A stretch of 47,501 bases of DNA from Oscillospiraceae bacterium (GTDB lineage: Bacteria > Bacillota > Clostridia > Oscillospirales > CAG-272). The notes beneath the pieces were generated by a model that did not search any database, was not told the DNA's origin, and saw only the letters and a program-made list of their open reading frames with translations. The stretch lies in contig SVRM01000017.1 in assembly GCA_015064785.1 (NCBI GenBank), forward strand, positions 1 through 47,501. Reading direction: 5' to 3'. The position numbers were made by a program, and so were the translations under genes. This document shows, piece after piece, positions 7,022 to 16,773 of the stretch; the stretch's first letter is position 1, and each line of letters begins with the position of its first letter.

Positions 7022-9199
7022 TTACAGATGCAATACACGTTCCTTGATTTCCTGTGTTCTGCCCTGGTTCCAGTACTGGGTTCCGATGTAGCCGCAGGTA
7101 CGGCGCGCGACGTTCATCTTTGCCTGATCGGTATTGCCGCAGTTCGGGCAAACCCAGACGAGTTTGCCTTCCTCGTCCTTCTGAATTTCGATCTCTCCGT
7201 CATATCCGCAGACCTGACAGTAGTCGCTCTTGGTGTTCAGCTCTGCATACATGATGTTATCGTAGATGAAACGGATGACACCGAGAACAGCCTCGAGGTT
7301 GTTCTGCATGTTCGGAACTTCGACATACGAGATCGCACCGCCTGGAGAGAGCGCCTGGAATTTCGCTTCAAACGCGAGCTTGGAGAACGCATCGATCTCT
7401 TCCGTGACGTGGATATGATAGCTGTTGGTGATATAAGACTTATCATTGATACCCTCGACGATGCCGAAGCGCTTTTGCAGACACTTTGCAAACTTGTATG
7501 TCGTAGATTCCAGCGGCGTACCGTAGAGGGAGAAGTCGATGTTGTGTTCTGCCTTCCACTTCTTGCACGCGTCGTTCATGTACTGCATGACAGACAGTGC
7601 AAACGGTGTTGCGGTGGGATCGGTGTGGCTCTTGCCGGTCATATACTTGACGCATTCATAAAGACCCGCGTAACCGAGAGAAATTGTGGAGTAGCCGCCG
7701 TAGAGGAGCTTGTCAATCGGTTCGCCCTTCTTCAATCTTGCAAGCGCACCGTACTGCCAGAGAATCGGTGCTGCATCGGACAGCGTACCCTTGAGACGGT
7801 TATGACGGCACATGAGTGCGCGGTGGCACAGCTCCAGACGCTCGTCGAAGATCTTCCAGAACTTATCGATATCACCGCCGGAGGACAGCGCAACGTCAGG
7901 CAGATTGATTGTAACAACGCCCTGATTGAAGCGTCCATAGTACTTCGGCTTTCCATTTTCGTCAACATACGGGGTTAAGAAGCTGCGGCAGCCCATGCAG
8001 GTATAGCAGTTGCCGTTGCCGTTTTTGTCCACTTTCAGCTCCAGCATCTTCTTTTCGGAGATGTAGTCGGGAACCATACGCTTTGCCGTACATTTTGCCG
8101 CGAGCTTGGTCAGATAGTAATACTTGGAATCCTCTGTGATGTTGTCTTCTTCCAGAACATAAATAAGCTTCGGGAATGCCGGCGTGATCCAGACACCGGA
8201 TTCGTTCTTGACACCCTGATAACGCTGGATGAGCATTTCCTCAATGATGATTGCCAGATCGTGCTTTTCCTGCTCGTTTCTTGCCTCACCCAGATACATG
8301 AAGATCGTGATAAACGGTGCCTGACCGTTGGTGGTAAGCAGCGTGATGACCTGATACTGAATGGTCTGTACGCCCTTGGCAATTTCCTTGCGCAGACGGC
8401 GTTCTGTGATTTCGTCAATCGCTTCCTCGGAGACAGCACCGACAAAGTCGCGCATTTCTTCAACAACACTGCGGCGGATGCTCTCACGGGAAACCTGCAC
8501 AAACGGTGCCAGATGCGTCAGGGAGATGGACTGACCGCCGTACTGGTTGGATGCAACCTGTGCGATGATCTGCGTGGAAATGTTGCAGGCGGTTGCGAAG
8601 CTGTGCGGCTTTTCAAGCAAAGTATCGGAGATGACCGTACCGTTCTGGAGCATATCCTCGAGGTTGACCAGATCGCAGTTGTGCATATGCTGTGCGAAAT
8701 AGTCAGCGTCGTGGAAGTGGATGATGCCCTCATCATGTGCATCGACAATTTCCTTGGGGAGCAGCAGTCTGCGCGTGATGTCCTTGGACACTTCACCTGC
8801 CATATAGTCACGCTGGACGGAGTTGACCGTCGGGTTCTTGTTGGAGTTTTCCTGCTTGACTTCTTCGTTATTGCATTCGATCAAAGACAGAATCTGTTCG
8901 TCAGTCGTGTTGGACTTCCGGACGAGCGCTCTTGTGTAGCGGTATGTGATATACTTGCGTGCGACGTTATACTTGCCGCGTGCCATAATCTGGTCTTCAA
9001 CAAGGTCCTGAATTTCTTCAACACTTGCCGCACGTTCCATCTGGGAACACTGGTCTGCGACCTGATTTGCCGCATCACGGATTTCATCAGCGGTCAGGCG
9101 CTCCACCTCGGGAACCTCATTGTTTGCTTTTGTCATGGCATTGATGATTTTTATGATATCAAAAACTTCTTCAATACCGCTTCTCTTTATGATATTCAT
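7022..9199 (-). CDS. nrdD: Anaerobic ribonucleoside-triphosphate reductase
   Basis: NrdD makes deoxyribonucleotides without oxygen through a glycyl radical. The 725-residue protein has an N-terminal ATP-cone (about 1-90, allosteric control), the ten-stranded barrel and, near the C terminus, a Cys4 zinc site (CQVC and CPNC). The glycyl-radical motif RTCGYIG has the radical glycine at 703. The length is normal. The ATG has AAGGAG 8 bases upstream. It is transcribed from the promoter at 9309-9337 through a leader with two NrdR-like boxes, and nrdG is downstream on the same strand. Confidence 0.97.
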   Translation of the reverse strand: MNIIKRSGIEEVFDIIKIINAMTKANNEVPEVERLTADEIRDAANQVADQCSQMERAASVEEIQDLVEDQIMARGKYNVARKYITYRYTRALVRKSNTTDEQILSLIECNNEEVKQENSNKNPTVNSVQRDYMAGEVSKDITRRLLLPKEIVDAHDEGIIHFHDADYFAQHMHNCDLVNLEDMLQNGTVISDTLLEKPHSFATACNISTQIIAQVASNQYGGQSISLTHLAPFVQVSRESIRRSVVEEMRDFVGAVSEEAIDEITERRLRKEIAKGVQTIQYQVITLLTTNGQAPFITIFMYLGEARNEQEKHDLAIIIEEMLIQRYQGVKNESGVWITPAFPKLIYVLEEDNITEDSKYYYLTKLAAKCTAKRMVPDYISEKKMLELKVDKNGNGNCYTCMGCRSFLTPYVDENGKPKYYGRFNQGVVTINLPDVALSSGGDIDKFWKIFDERLELCHRALMCRHNRLKGTLSDAAPILWQYGALARLKKGEPIDKLLYGGYSTISLGYAGLYECVKYMTGKSHTDPTATPFALSVMQYMNDACKKWKAEHNIDFSLYGTPLESTTYKFAKCLQKRFGIVEGINDKSYITNSYHIHVTEEIDAFSKLAFEAKFQALSPGGAISYVEVPNMQNNLEAVLGVIRFIYDNIMYAELNTKSDYCQVCGYDGEIEIQKDEEGKLVWVCPNCGNTDQAKMNVARRTCGYIGTQYWNQGRTQEIKERVLHL

Positions 9200-9252
9200 T
9201 CGGGGTCTCCTTTTTGTTGTTCTTCGGTCTCAACGTATGGTATGCGCATGTC

Positions 9253-9298
9253 CTATATCTTGTAACATAAATACAGGAAGCGCGACATCTTGTATCTT
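9253..9298 (-). promoter_or_regulatory. Paired NrdR-like boxes in the nrdD leader
   Basis: On the minus strand TACAAGATGT (within 9283-9298) and TACAAGATAT (within 9253-9268) are exactly 30 bases apart, the shared core TACAAGAT lying at 9294-9287 and 9264-9257. Paired AT-rich boxes about three helical turns apart, at ribonucleotide reductase promoters, are the hallmark of NrdR control. The upstream box lies inside an 8-bp inverted repeat (GGAAGCGC/GCGCTTCC, 9276-9307). Both are degenerate versions of the NrdR consensus, so this is a candidate. Confidence 0.5.
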
Positions 9299-9308
9299 TG
9301 CGCTTCCT

Positions 9309-9337
9309 ATTATACCATATCTTGCGTTTCTGGTCAA
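9309..9337 (-). promoter_or_regulatory. nrdD promoter
   Basis: On the minus strand TTGACC (9337-9332), 17 bases and TATAAT (9314-9309). This gives a leader of about 100 bases. Upstream, 9340-9600 is AT-rich with no gene that I can support. Confidence 0.88.
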
Positions 9338-9607
9338 GCGATTTTTGCGAGATTTTTCGTTTTTCCTCTTTTTCGCCGTTCTGCACAAATCGCATGAATT
9401 TATTTGTGTATATTTCCCAATCCGTTTCTGACATTGACCTTTGACAGAAAACAAAGATGCGTTCTGTCGGATACGTTTTTGTCCGTTTTGAATATGATCC
9501 GCAGGCGATATACATTGTACCACAAAAAACCGATTCTGTCAAGACAAATCCGATTTATTTTTTCACAAACGCAAATCGCGCAACAAACACAATATATACG
9601 AACGCAA

Positions 9608-9644
9608 CAGCAGGAGAATGCAAGATATATACATTCCCCTGCTG
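9608..9644 (-). terminator. Hairpin after the P-type ATPase-like gene
   Basis: CAGCAGGAGAATG (9608-9620) pairs with CATTCCCCTGCTG (9632-9644) over 13 bp with one mismatch, 16 bases past the stop codon. The minus-strand sequence after it is T-rich (TTGCGTTCGTATATATTG) but has no clean T-run, so it is a moderate terminator or an RNA 3'-end stabiliser. Confidence 0.55.
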
Positions 9645-9659
9645 TACTGTGCTTTTTGT

Positions 9660-12600
9660 TCAGACAGATCCGTTTTGTTCCGATACAGTTTCAAACGGCT
9701 GGGTATCGGTGTCGTAAATCGGATTCTGTGATCCGTCCGCGTTATACTCCGCCATAATCGCTTCATATTCCGCTTCAGAGAACAGATAACCGATGCCGAG
9801 AAATTCTCTGTCTGCGGCATCTGCGTTTTTCTTCTCTTCTTCCGGAGCAGCAGACGCGCGCAGGAACGTCAGAAGATCAGCATCGGTACCGCCGACCGTA
9901 ATATCCCTTGTCGGTGCACCGTCGATAATATGCTTCATTGCCTCTGCATAAGCCTGCGGGTCGGGACGCATGTCCACATCGGTGACATCCAGATCATCCG
10001 GGTCGATCTCCGACAGAAGCGCCTCATCAATCTCAGGTACCGCTTCGTCCTGCGCACCGCCGTCAAAGACAAAGGCATCATCTGTTCTGCGGTGTGTTTT
10101 CCTTCCGGAGCGAATGGCTTCGGTCAAAGCATCGTCTGCGCGCAGTGTATGCGTATGAAGCGGCTCAAAGTCTGCATCATCCTCGGCAAAGAGACGTCCC
10201 TTCGGCGTGTCAGTGTTCTGCGTCTCTGTCTCAGGCATATCCGCAGAAGCTGTCTTTTTATGGAAGAACCAATGTCTGTGCGGCTTGCGTTCTGTCGATG
10301 CAGTTTCCGCATTCGCATTCGCATCGTCAGCTGCCGCATCGGTTTCCATCTTTGCCTTTTCACGCTGCGCGGCAATATATTGCTCCATCTCGACGAGCTT
10401 CTGCTCCTGTTCTGCAGATCGGAATGCAAAACGCTTCTTTTTCTTCTTTTGCGGTATCGACTCCGATGCCATCTCCGCAGCTTCCCTTGCTTCTTCCTGT
10501 GCCTTCTGCGCACGGAAAAGATGGAACAGTGCTGTAATTTGCGAATGCCGTGCTTCTGTCGCTTCGTCCTCTGTATGCAGATCCGGTCTTTGACGCATAC
10601 GCGCCAGTATCTTGATACATTCCGCCAGCACCAGTGTAATTAATGCAAATATCGCAATGATCACAAGTGCAATCGGCGAAAACGACGATACACCGAACAG
10701 CATACCAAACGTCGGAAACAGGAAGAACAGCAAAATCAACTCAAACAGAGCCAACAGCGACAGCGCGTGCAGTGCCGTCATGCGTACACCCGGACGGAGC
10801 AGGAAATCTTCTCTCTGCTGTGAGAACAGCATCAATACAGAAATCAGAACACATGTCAGAAACAGGACCGATCCCTGAGCCGGTTCCGTCTCGGCAAACC
10901 CGAAGAAGCCAGCGAAGAACGACGACAGAATCGCCGTACAAGCCCAGCAGGCACCGATGATGATCTGCGGTATTCCCATCCGGATCGGATGCTTCAGCCA
11001 CGGCTCAGCCTCATCTGCTGTGCGCAGAACACCGGGCGAGGGCTTCTGGAACGCCAGAATCATAACCGCAATAAAGTCAATGAATAACCCGGAAAACAGT
11101 GCCTGTACCGCACCCATACCCTCTTTGGCAAACAGAATGGTATAGAGAACAAGCAAAAAGCGCGCACTCTGTGTACAGAGCAGATACTTAATGGCACGGA
11201 TGACATTCATATCCGTGTTTTTGGCAATTCCGATGGTATTCAGAATGGCACTGAAGCCGCCGCTGCCCTTGGCTGTCGCATCGGATACGATGACATCCGC
11301 CTCAAACTTGAGTGCTTCACAGCCTTCCTCACCGGCACTGTCAGATACGCGGGACACAATCGTATCACTGCCGCCGGGGGTCAGCTTCTCCTGTCTGACG
11401 GAAATATTCTGTGCAAACGAAATGTCCGCCGATCGAAGCAGACAGAGATCCTCCAGCCGCTGTCCGACGACACCGACAACCTCACCCTGTTCCCGCAGAT
11501 AATCCAGCATTTCCTGCTTCTGGTGAACATCCAGACCGCAGCAAAGCCGGTAATACGCAGCATTGGTACGGCGGATACCTTCTTTCATCAGACGAAGCTC
11601 CGCACCGTCCACCGCCTGTTCTCTGCGATCGATGATGCCAAGCTGCTTTGCAAAATAGATTTCCGATGCGGCGGGGCGCTCGGTACAGAGAATAACCTTG
11701 ATGCCCGCGTCCTTTGCATCGGTAATCAGCTGTCCGACACCGCGCAGATACGGAACACGGAACGCGACAAAGCCTTCAAACACCATTTCACGCTGTGCCG
11801 CACCGATAAATTTCAGATTGTTATACGCATAAGCACGTGAAGACACCGCAACGATCGAATACGCCTGCCGCACAAGCTTGCGGTAAGCGATCAGAATGGA
11901 GGTACGTACCTCCGGTGTCAGAAGCATAATGCGTCCGTTTTTGTAGTAATATTCGCAGTGAGACAGCAGACTCTCACATTCGCCGCGCGAAATGGCCATC
12001 AGCTGCTCTTTATGCTGTACCAGCGTCGTATCGTATTCCGATTCACCACCGACCGATCTGTGATCCAGCAGCGGATATGCACGGTCAAGACGAACATTAT
12101 AAATATCCATGCGGCGCGCCAGATTGAGTATGGATGTCTCCTCCTCGGTCCGTGTCAGCCTGCCTGTCCCCTCGGACAGCGAACGCAGATACGCCTCACC
12201 ATACATACCGGTCGACAGAATCGCGTACAGAATCGGACGTTCCATCGCACGTCTTCCGCGTCGGTCTGCAATGTCCCACAAACGATCCTCGGCAAACACG
12301 CGGTCGGCAACCGTATCACGTGTGGTAAAGATGCCTTCCTTCGGCACCATAATCGCTGTCATGCCGCGGAGCTTATCCATACAGATCGGATTTTTGATGA
12401 TGGCACCGGCGCCGCCCGCATCGCGGAACTGCTGAACCGTCTGATAGACAGCGCAGGCAAGCATGATGTAACCGAAAGCGACATACATTTCGCTCATGGT
12501 AGACACAGCAAAAGACATCGCCCCCATGAAGCTGGAAAACAGCGCATGTTGACCACTTGGCATCAGAAAGTCAAGCAGAGTCAGGACAAACACCGCACCG

Positions 12601-13355
12601 ATGACAACAAGACTCCATCTGCGGCTGATGACAGACAGTCTGCCAAGCAGAGGAATGCTTTCGTGATTGATGATCGGTCTGTTTTTGTCGGTCAGGGAGA
12701 TGATGGTCGCGTCGCCTGTCGCTGTAACGATGGCGGTTGCCTGCCCGGCTGATACCAGCGTACCGGCAAAGATCATGTTTCTCTGCTTTTCGGGCGGCAG
12801 TGTTTCATGGAGTGCCAGATCAGAAAGCTTCCGATGCAGCGAGCCTTTTCCGAACAACCGCTCCTCGTCGACACACAGATCATCCGCCGTGATCAATCTG
12901 GCGTCCGCCGGCACAATGTCGCCGCGTGACACGCAGATCAGATCCCCGGGAACGAGCTGCTTCTGATCGATCATGAACAAACGGCCGTCCCGGATGACAC
13001 GGACAACCGGCAGCGTATAGCGGTCCATGCTTTCCAGCATCCGCTGAGATTTTGCATAAGAAAGCAGAACCACGATCAGATTCAGTGCGACAAGTACGAC
13101 AAGAACCCACGCGCCGACACTCTCCTCAAAGACAGCGGCAATCAAAGCCGCCGCGATCAGAAGATACGACGTATAGTCCAGCGTCATTGCCTTGAGCACA
13201 TTGAAGAATGTGATTTTGGAGACCGGATATATTTCGTTTTTCCCGTGCTTTCGCATCGAGACGCGGGCGGCTTTACGGGTCAGACCGTCCTTGGGTGAGG
13301 TTTTCAGCTTTTCCGCTGTCGCCTCACCTGTGAGTTGATACCAGTTATCAGTCAT
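9660..13355 (-). CDS. Catalytically dead P-type (P2-like) ATPase homologue with long cytosolic tail
   Basis: This 1231-residue protein has the full layout of a Ca2+-type P2 ATPase: an N-terminal cation-ATPase domain, an actuator domain (PGDLICVSRGDIVPADARLI, 136-155), ten predicted membrane helices and a P/N region. Every catalytic signature is altered: TGES is FGKG (168-171), the phosphorylated DKTGT is PKEGI (337-341), TGD is TER (558-560) and GDGxND is GQRLED (631-636). The helix-4 Glu (289, in SEMYV for PEGLP) and the helix-6 Asp (760) survive. Residues about 920-1231 form an extra cytosolic tail with KKKKKR (970-975), a likely coiled coil (about 978-1003) and acidic stretches. It cannot phosphorylate as a normal pump; a sensing or scaffold role is inference. 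The ATG has GGAGAG upstream, and it lies 101 bases after the Clp gene. Confidence 0.88.
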   Translation of the reverse strand: MTDNWYQLTGEATAEKLKTSPKDGLTRKAARVSMRKHGKNEIYPVSKITFFNVLKAMTLDYTSYLLIAAALIAAVFEESVGAWVLVVLVALNLIVVLLSYAKSQRMLESMDRYTLPVVRVIRDGRLFMIDQKQLVPGDLICVSRGDIVPADARLITADDLCVDEERLFGKGSLHRKLSDLALHETLPPEKQRNMIFAGTLVSAGQATAIVTATGDATIISLTDKNRPIINHESIPLLGRLSVISRRWSLVVIGAVFVLTLLDFLMPSGQHALFSSFMGAMSFAVSTMSEMYVAFGYIMLACAVYQTVQQFRDAGGAGAIIKNPICMDKLRGMTAIMVPKEGIFTTRDTVADRVFAEDRLWDIADRRGRRAMERPILYAILSTGMYGEAYLRSLSEGTGRLTRTEEETSILNLARRMDIYNVRLDRAYPLLDHRSVGGESEYDTTLVQHKEQLMAISRGECESLLSHCEYYYKNGRIMLLTPEVRTSILIAYRKLVRQAYSIVAVSSRAYAYNNLKFIGAAQREMVFEGFVAFRVPYLRGVGQLITDAKDAGIKVILCTERPAASEIYFAKQLGIIDRREQAVDGAELRLMKEGIRRTNAAYYRLCCGLDVHQKQEMLDYLREQGEVVGVVGQRLEDLCLLRSADISFAQNISVRQEKLTPGGSDTIVSRVSDSAGEEGCEALKFEADVIVSDATAKGSGGFSAILNTIGIAKNTDMNVIRAIKYLLCTQSARFLLVLYTILFAKEGMGAVQALFSGLFIDFIAVMILAFQKPSPGVLRTADEAEPWLKHPIRMGIPQIIIGACWACTAILSSFFAGFFGFAETEPAQGSVLFLTCVLISVLMLFSQQREDFLLRPGVRMTALHALSLLALFELILLFFLFPTFGMLFGVSSFSPIALVIIAIFALITLVLAECIKILARMRQRPDLHTEDEATEARHSQITALFHLFRAQKAQEEAREAAEMASESIPQKKKKKRFAFRSAEQEQKLVEMEQYIAAQREKAKMETDAAADDANANAETASTERKPHRHWFFHKKTASADMPETETQNTDTPKGRLFAEDDADFEPLHTHTLRADDALTEAIRSGRKTHRRTDDAFVFDGGAQDEAVPEIDEALLSEIDPDDLDVTDVDMRPDPQAYAEAMKHIIDGAPTRDITVGGTDADLLTFLRASAAPEEEKKNADAADREFLGIGYLFSEAEYEAIMAEYNADGSQNPIYDTDTQPFETVSEQNGSV

Positions 13356-13456
13356 GAAACTCTCCGTGGATGGTTTGGAATTTGGATGAAATGCGCAGAT
13401 TGCAGACAGACGGAAAACCGCATAGCAATCTTACGCAGTCCCGCGCCGCATCCCTG

Positions 13457-15829
13457 TTATGCGCGGACACGCAGGACTTGTTTTCCGTTTTCTTCCTCGG
13501 TATACAGGGTAATGGCTGTGACATTGTCACGGTATCCTGCAATCAGCGTATTGGCAATCGCATCCTCGACGTGTGTCTGGATATAACGGCGCATATTACG
13601 CGCACCGTACTTACGGGAGAACGATTCGCGTGCAATCACACGGACAGCCTCCTCCGTATAAACAAGCGTGATATCACGGTCACCGAGTGCGCGGACAAGA
13701 TCACCGAGCATAATTGCGGCAATCCGCGCAAAGTCGCCCTCATCCAGTGCGCGGAACGTAATGATTTCGTCGACACGATTGACAAATTCCGGGCGGAGGA
13801 ACGAAAGAAGCGCCTTTTCCGTGCGGTTTTCGGCAATGCTCTTTTCTTCAGCACGGAAGCCCGCTGTATTGTCGTTGGTCATGGAACCGGCATTCGTCGT
13901 CATGACAATGACCGTATTTTCAAAGTTGACTTCTTTTCCGTGCGCATCGGTCAGACGTCCGTCATCGAGAATTTGCAGAAGGATATTCATGACATCGGGA
14001 TGCGCTTTCTCGATTTCGTCAAAGAGAATGACGGAATACGGCTTGCGGCGAATTTTCTCGGTCAGCTGTCCGGCATCGTCATAGCCGACATAGCCGGGAG
14101 GAGAACCGATGATACGGGAAACAGCATATTTTTCCATATATTCGGACATATCAAGGCGGATCAGCGCATCAGGTGTATCAAAAAGCTGAGCCGCGAGCGT
14201 CTTGACAAGCTCTGTTTTACCGACACCTGTGGGACCTGCAAAGATAAACGATACCGGCTTCTTCTTGTAAGAAACACCGACACGGCTGCGGCGTACTGCA
14301 CGTGCCACCGCATCCACCGCTTCATCCTGACCGATGATGCGGGAGCGCAGACCATCTGCCAGATGCTCGAGCCGTTCATATTCACTCTGCGTAATCGAGG
14401 ATGCGGGAATTCCCGTCCATACCTCGATGACCTGTGCAAGCGCTTCAACGTCCAATGCAACACTGTCGCGTTCTGCAGAAAGCTGTTCAAAGAGCGCCAT
14501 ATCCTGAAGCTCCTCGGATTTCAGCTCTGCCAGCCGTGCCCAGCGCGCATTTGCGTCCTCCGGTGTTTCATCCGCAGGTGCTTCCGTATTTTCCAGCTGC
14601 TCGCGTTCTGCTCGTTCAGCGGTCAGCTTTGCTTCCAGCTTGGCAAGTTGATCGATGACCGGAGCATGAAGTGCGACATACGCCGAAGCTTCATCCAGCA
14701 GATCAATCGCCTTATCCGGCAGGAAACGGTCCGTGATATATCTCTCGCTCATGACAACGGTCTTCTTGACAATTTCATCGGTGATGGTAATGCCGTGATA
14801 CGTCTCATAATAGTGCTTGATGCCGCGCAGAATCGTGATGGTATCGTCAACCGACGGCTCCTCCACAATGATCGGCTGGAAACGGCGTTCCAGAGCAGCA
14901 TCCTTTTCGATATACTTACGATATTCCGTCAGCGTTGTGGCACCGATGACCTGAATTTCACCGCGGGACAATGCCGGTTTCAGGATATTGGCGGCATTCA
15001 TCGAGCCTTCTGCGTCACCAGCACCCGCAATGGTATGCACCTCATCGATGACAAGGATGATGTTCCCCGCTGTCTTGATATCCTCGATCAGTCCCTTCAT
15101 GCGGGATTCAAACTGACCGCGAAACTGTGTACCGGCAACCAGCGCCGTCAGATCGAGCAGATGCACTTCCTTGTTCTGGAGCTTATATGGCACCTCACCT
15201 GCGGCGATGTTCTGTGCCAGTGCTTCCGCAATCGCGGTTTTACCGACACCCGGTTCACCAATCAGACATGGATTGTTCTTCTGACGGCGGCAGAGAATCT
15301 GTACCAGACGTGCAAGCTCCCGTTCCCGCCCGATGACACGGTCCAGTGCACCGTCACGCGCACGCGCAGTCAGATTGACACAGTACGCATCAAGGAACTT
15401 TGCCTTCTTTTTCTTCTCTTTTTTGGATGTGCGGGACTCACCGCTCCGGGCATTCTCTCCGTTTCCGCCCGAAGCACGGCCAAATATGCCGCCGAGCATG
15501 GAACCGAAATCAACAGCAGGCGCTCTGCCCTCGTCACTTTCGCCGTCATCGTCCTGGTCATCAACAGTATCGGGCAGAAGTGCTGCTTCATCGCCTTCGC
15601 TGTCCGGACTGTCTCCGGACATCATTGCAGCAAACTGCTCCATATCGTCATCCATGCGTGCAAGGTCATCGTCGGTAATGCCCATTTTGGCAAGCATATC
15701 GTTGACCGGACCGATGCCAAGCTCCTTCGCACAGCGAATGCAGAGACCCTCGTTGAGCGTCTCTCCGTTTTCCAGACGTGTCATAAAGACAACAGCGACA
15801 CGTTTCTTACATCTTGAACATAATTTCAT
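13457..15829 (-). CDS. Zinc-finger Clp ATPase (ClpE/ClpC-like AAA+ unfoldase)
   Basis: This 790-residue Hsp100 protein has two AAA+ modules: Walker A GEPGVGKT (191-198) with Walker B ILVIDE (258-263), and Walker A GPTGVGKT (532-539) with Walker B VILFDE (600-605). A middle coiled coil lies at about 393-455. Instead of the ClpN repeat domain the N terminus has a Cys4 zinc finger (Cys4, Cys7, Cys30, Cys33), as in ClpE, then an acidic linker and a lysine cluster (136-144). AGF at 656-658 is a possible ClpP-docking loop. It probably unfolds damaged proteins for ClpP. GAAAGGAA precedes the ATG. I see no CIRCE or clear CtsR site in the 200 bases upstream. Confidence 0.92.
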   Translation of the reverse strand: MKLCSRCKKRVAVVFMTRLENGETLNEGLCIRCAKELGIGPVNDMLAKMGITDDDLARMDDDMEQFAAMMSGDSPDSEGDEAALLPDTVDDQDDDGESDEGRAPAVDFGSMLGGIFGRASGGNGENARSGESRTSKKEKKKKAKFLDAYCVNLTARARDGALDRVIGRERELARLVQILCRRQKNNPCLIGEPGVGKTAIAEALAQNIAAGEVPYKLQNKEVHLLDLTALVAGTQFRGQFESRMKGLIEDIKTAGNIILVIDEVHTIAGAGDAEGSMNAANILKPALSRGEIQVIGATTLTEYRKYIEKDAALERRFQPIIVEEPSVDDTITILRGIKHYYETYHGITITDEIVKKTVVMSERYITDRFLPDKAIDLLDEASAYVALHAPVIDQLAKLEAKLTAERAEREQLENTEAPADETPEDANARWARLAELKSEELQDMALFEQLSAERDSVALDVEALAQVIEVWTGIPASSITQSEYERLEHLADGLRSRIIGQDEAVDAVARAVRRSRVGVSYKKKPVSFIFAGPTGVGKTELVKTLAAQLFDTPDALIRLDMSEYMEKYAVSRIIGSPPGYVGYDDAGQLTEKIRRKPYSVILFDEIEKAHPDVMNILLQILDDGRLTDAHGKEVNFENTVIVMTTNAGSMTNDNTAGFRAEEKSIAENRTEKALLSFLRPEFVNRVDEIITFRALDEGDFARIAAIMLGDLVRALGDRDITLVYTEEAVRVIARESFSRKYGARNMRRYIQTHVEDAIANTLIAGYRDNVTAITLYTEEENGKQVLRVRA

Positions 15830-15901
15830 GGGGAATTCCTTTCAGGATAGGGTTGATCATGCAGAAAATATACGAATGTTCCTATTGATAGCGATCGAAC
15901 T

Positions 15902-15924
15902 GCTGCAAGTTTTGCGTTTGCAGC
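15902..15924. other. Perfect inverted repeat upstream of the Clp gene
   Basis: GCTGCAA and TTGCAGC flank a 9-base loop, about 75 bases before the clp start codon and 105 bases after the cvpA-like stop. It could be a weak terminator of the upstream operon (no T-run) or an operator. It matches neither CIRCE nor CtsR. Confidence 0.35.
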
Positions 15925-16028
15925 ATTCTCACTTCTTTTCTTGGGGACTGCGGGCTGGTTTTGCGAAACAAAATCGTTTTCAGAAGACGACAATAGCCAC
16001 AAAACCCTCGCGAAAAATTGTTTTCATG

Positions 16029-16733
16029 TTAAGTGCCTGTCAGAGCGCCGAACACCGTACCGTCGAGAAATTCCGGCGGCAGATCTCCGCGTGCAACGAA
16101 AATACCGAGCACAAAAGCAAGAAGGCGTGCGGCAATCCAGGCATAACCGGCACCGAGAAGCACACCGCAGATTCCGCCGAGCAGGCTGTTTGCCTGATGG
16201 AGAATCGGCAGTCGCGCCACGATGTCAAGTACGCCAAAAACAAATCGCAGAAGCAGATATGCGATCAGAAAAAGGATCAGATGCGCCGCCCAGAAGGACA
16301 GCTTTTCAGCAATCGGCGCGGACAGCTGTTCCGTCATTTCCGCAATCAGAGCACTGTCGGCTGCTGAATGAAGGGACAGCTGGGGCAGTGTTTCCGTCGG
16401 AAGCGAAATGCCGAAGGTATCGGCATAAGCACGAATGCTCTCAAGCGATGCATTCAGTGCCTGTGCGGCAGTTTCCGCAGTTTCACCGGCAGTCATAACC
16501 GCATTGGAGATCACGCTGCCAATCATATCGGTTACCAGAGAATCAAACAGTGTTCTCTGTAAAAATCCGTCCAGGATATAGCTGAACATCCCGGCGGCAA
16601 TCCACGCACCGATAAAAGACAGCAGTCCTGCGGCAGCACCGACAAAACCGCGCTTCCACGCACGATAAACCGTATATCCAAATACGCCGATCAGAAGCAA
16701 ATCAACGGAAATTGCATAAAGATTCAGTTCCAT
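16029..16733 (-). CDS. CvpA-like membrane protein
   Basis: This 234-residue protein has about four hydrophobic helices and a CvpA-type start (ISVDLLLIGVFGYTVYRAWKRGFVGAAAGLLSFIGAWIAA). Family members are linked to colicin V production or envelope stress, and the biochemical role is unknown. A middle stretch (about 80-130) has alanine-rich amphipathic helices. An open frame reaches 35 codons further upstream, but AGGAAGGAAA supports the ATG at 16733 (MELNLYAISVD). It is the last gene of the run from ecfA1, 40 bases after the DUF5711-like gene. Confidence 0.75.
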   Translation of the reverse strand: MELNLYAISVDLLLIGVFGYTVYRAWKRGFVGAAAGLLSFIGAWIAAGMFSYILDGFLQRTLFDSLVTDMIGSVISNAVMTAGETAETAAQALNASLESIRAYADTFGISLPTETLPQLSLHSAADSALIAEMTEQLSAPIAEKLSFWAAHLILFLIAYLLLRFVFGVLDIVARLPILHQANSLLGGICGVLLGAGYAWIAARLLAFVLGIFVARGDLPPEFLDGTVFGALTGT

Positions 16734-16773
16734 TGGTTGTATTTCCTTCCTATTATATATTGTATCATGTCTG

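Noticed and set aside
9587..9631. A second pair of NrdR-like ATATATA sites 33 bases apart
   Set aside because: One lies in the loop of the hairpin at 9608-9644 and both are over 250 bases upstream of the nrdD promoter; the pair at 9257/9287 fits better.
13370..15817. 815-codon open frame on the + strand opposite the Clp ATPase gene
   Set aside because: It has no family motifs or ribosome binding site and exactly mirrors the clp gene; long antisense frames follow from codon bias.
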